Shown: positions 13,285 to 13,706 of the stretch, in pieces | How positions within the stretch are numbered: the first letter of the stretch is position 1 | Layout: each line of letters starts with the position of its first letter | Assembly (NCBI GenBank): GCA_031267055.1 | Contig: JAIRZV010000008.1 | Coordinates: forward strand, 1-13,706 | Reading direction: 5' to 3' | DNA from: Candidatus Margulisiibacteriota bacterium | GTDB lineage: Bacteria; Margulisbacteria; Termititenacia; Termititenacales; Termititenacaceae | Length of the DNA stretch: 13,706 nt | The notes under the pieces: model-generated | What the model saw: only the letters and a program-made list of their open reading frames with translations | Databases searched by the model: none | What the model was told of the DNA's origin: nothing | Translations under genes and position numbers: made by a program

Positions 13285-13706
13285 TGCAGGCTTACTCCGA
13301 ATGTATATTGTTTGTAATATTCCGAACGTTTGATCGAAATATTCCAGTGGCACAATTTGAATTCCAGGCCGTAAATTTGATCACGGATTTGATGCTCGGT
13401 GATTGAATAATAACGGGTGTAATTTAATTTTAGATTGTCCAGCGCCTGCCAGCCTACGCCAAAATGATTTTCCTCAGAAGTGCCGGCGTCCAATATTTCT
13501 GAATTAAATGGCGAAATACCCAGCTCATCCGGCGTATATTTGTAACCGGCATTGAGACTCAAACGCTGCCAGTTTTTCTTATAGTTAAGGCTGTAGATGA
13601 GACGTTTCCAAAAACCGGTCAATTGATTTTTTTCATAATAAGCTGAACTGCTGTAAGTGGCGTCCGGCGTCAGTTCGCCGAAAGCGCCCAATCCAAATTT
13701 GCGTTC
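13281..13706 (-). CDS. Outer-membrane beta-barrel protein, C-terminal part (LptD-like)
   Basis: The frame is open to the window edge, so the N-terminal part is missing; about 141 residues are visible. They show alternating polar and hydrophobic residues rich in Tyr, Asn and Lys, typical of transmembrane beta-strands (for example LIYSLNYKKNWQRLSLNAGYKY and LNYTRYYSI). The closing strands, IYGLEFKLCHWNISIKRSEYY then YTFGVSLQ, resemble the end of LptD barrels, where a Cys-Trp-containing strand precedes the last one. That likeness is weak, and another barrel family is possible. The stop overlaps the start of the hydrolase gene by 4 bases (ATGA), so these genes are probably one transcription unit. 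It is the main sign in the window that the organism has an outer membrane. Confidence 0.68.
   Translation of the reverse strand, partial: ERKFGLGAFGELTPDATYSSSAYYEKNQLTGFWKRLIYSLNYKKNWQRLSLNAGYKYTPDELGISPFNSEILDAGTSEENHFGVGWQALDNLKLNYTRYYSITEHQIRDQIYGLEFKLCHWNISIKRSEYYKQYTFGVSLQ

Noticed and set aside
13285..13353. Longer start for the MBL-fold hydrolase adding 23 residues
   Set aside because: The extension lies inside the upstream barrel gene and does not resemble the family N-terminus. The ATG at 13284 begins a typical first strand and forms an ATGA overlap.

Overview
The window is bacterial, roughly mid-GC and densely coded. It looks like a diderm (Gram-negative-type) lineage, because the last gene encodes an outer-membrane beta-barrel C-terminus. 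RlmN, RmuC and HolA are widespread bacterial housekeeping genes and do not fix the taxonomy. I do not assign a phylum. No rRNA, tRNA, CRISPR array, transposase or integrase was seen, and no gene-free stretch exceeds 300 bases.

Layout: (1) 1-708 is the 3' two-thirds of rlmN. (2) 730-1065 (-) is a small XRE-type regulator with its own terminator, divergent from (3) a compact operon on the + strand at 1237-4879. That operon encodes a 551-residue protein whose last three quarters is a cysteine-every-fourth-residue array (97 Cys between residues 139 and 526), a 93-residue small protein, a radical SAM/SPASM peptide maturase, and a 129-residue small protein whose C-terminus resembles that of the 93-residue protein. 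A 171-bp AT-rich region with repeated TATAC-type motifs lies between regulator and operon. This is the accessory system of interest: a CXXX-repeat, ranthipeptide/sactipeptide-like RiPP locus with an exceptionally large target protein, or a radical-SAM-modified metal or structural protein. (4) 4857-4931 holds three short hairpin repeats. (5) 4954-5496 (-) is a membrane-anchored TPR protein, divergent from (6) rmuC at 5576-6790. (7) 6893-11668 is a 1591-residue gene joining an N-terminal M48-type zinc metallopeptidase to a C-terminal ABC1/UbiB-type kinase through about 950 unrecognised residues. (8) 11670-13706 (-) is an overlapping gene set: outer-membrane barrel protein (partial), then a glyoxalase-II-like metallo-beta-lactamase-fold hydrolase, then holA.

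How the parts may work together: the XRE protein probably controls the divergent Cys-array operon. The 138-residue Cys-free N-terminus of the Cys protein would serve as leader or docking domain, the SPASM enzyme would install thioether or other crosslinks in the array, and the two related small proteins would be accessory or scaffold factors. No exporter or dedicated leader peptidase is encoded in the operon, so the product may be cytoplasmic or use machinery elsewhere. The operon's Arg/Ile codon use (AGA/AGG, ATA) differs from flanking housekeeping genes, which suggests acquisition.
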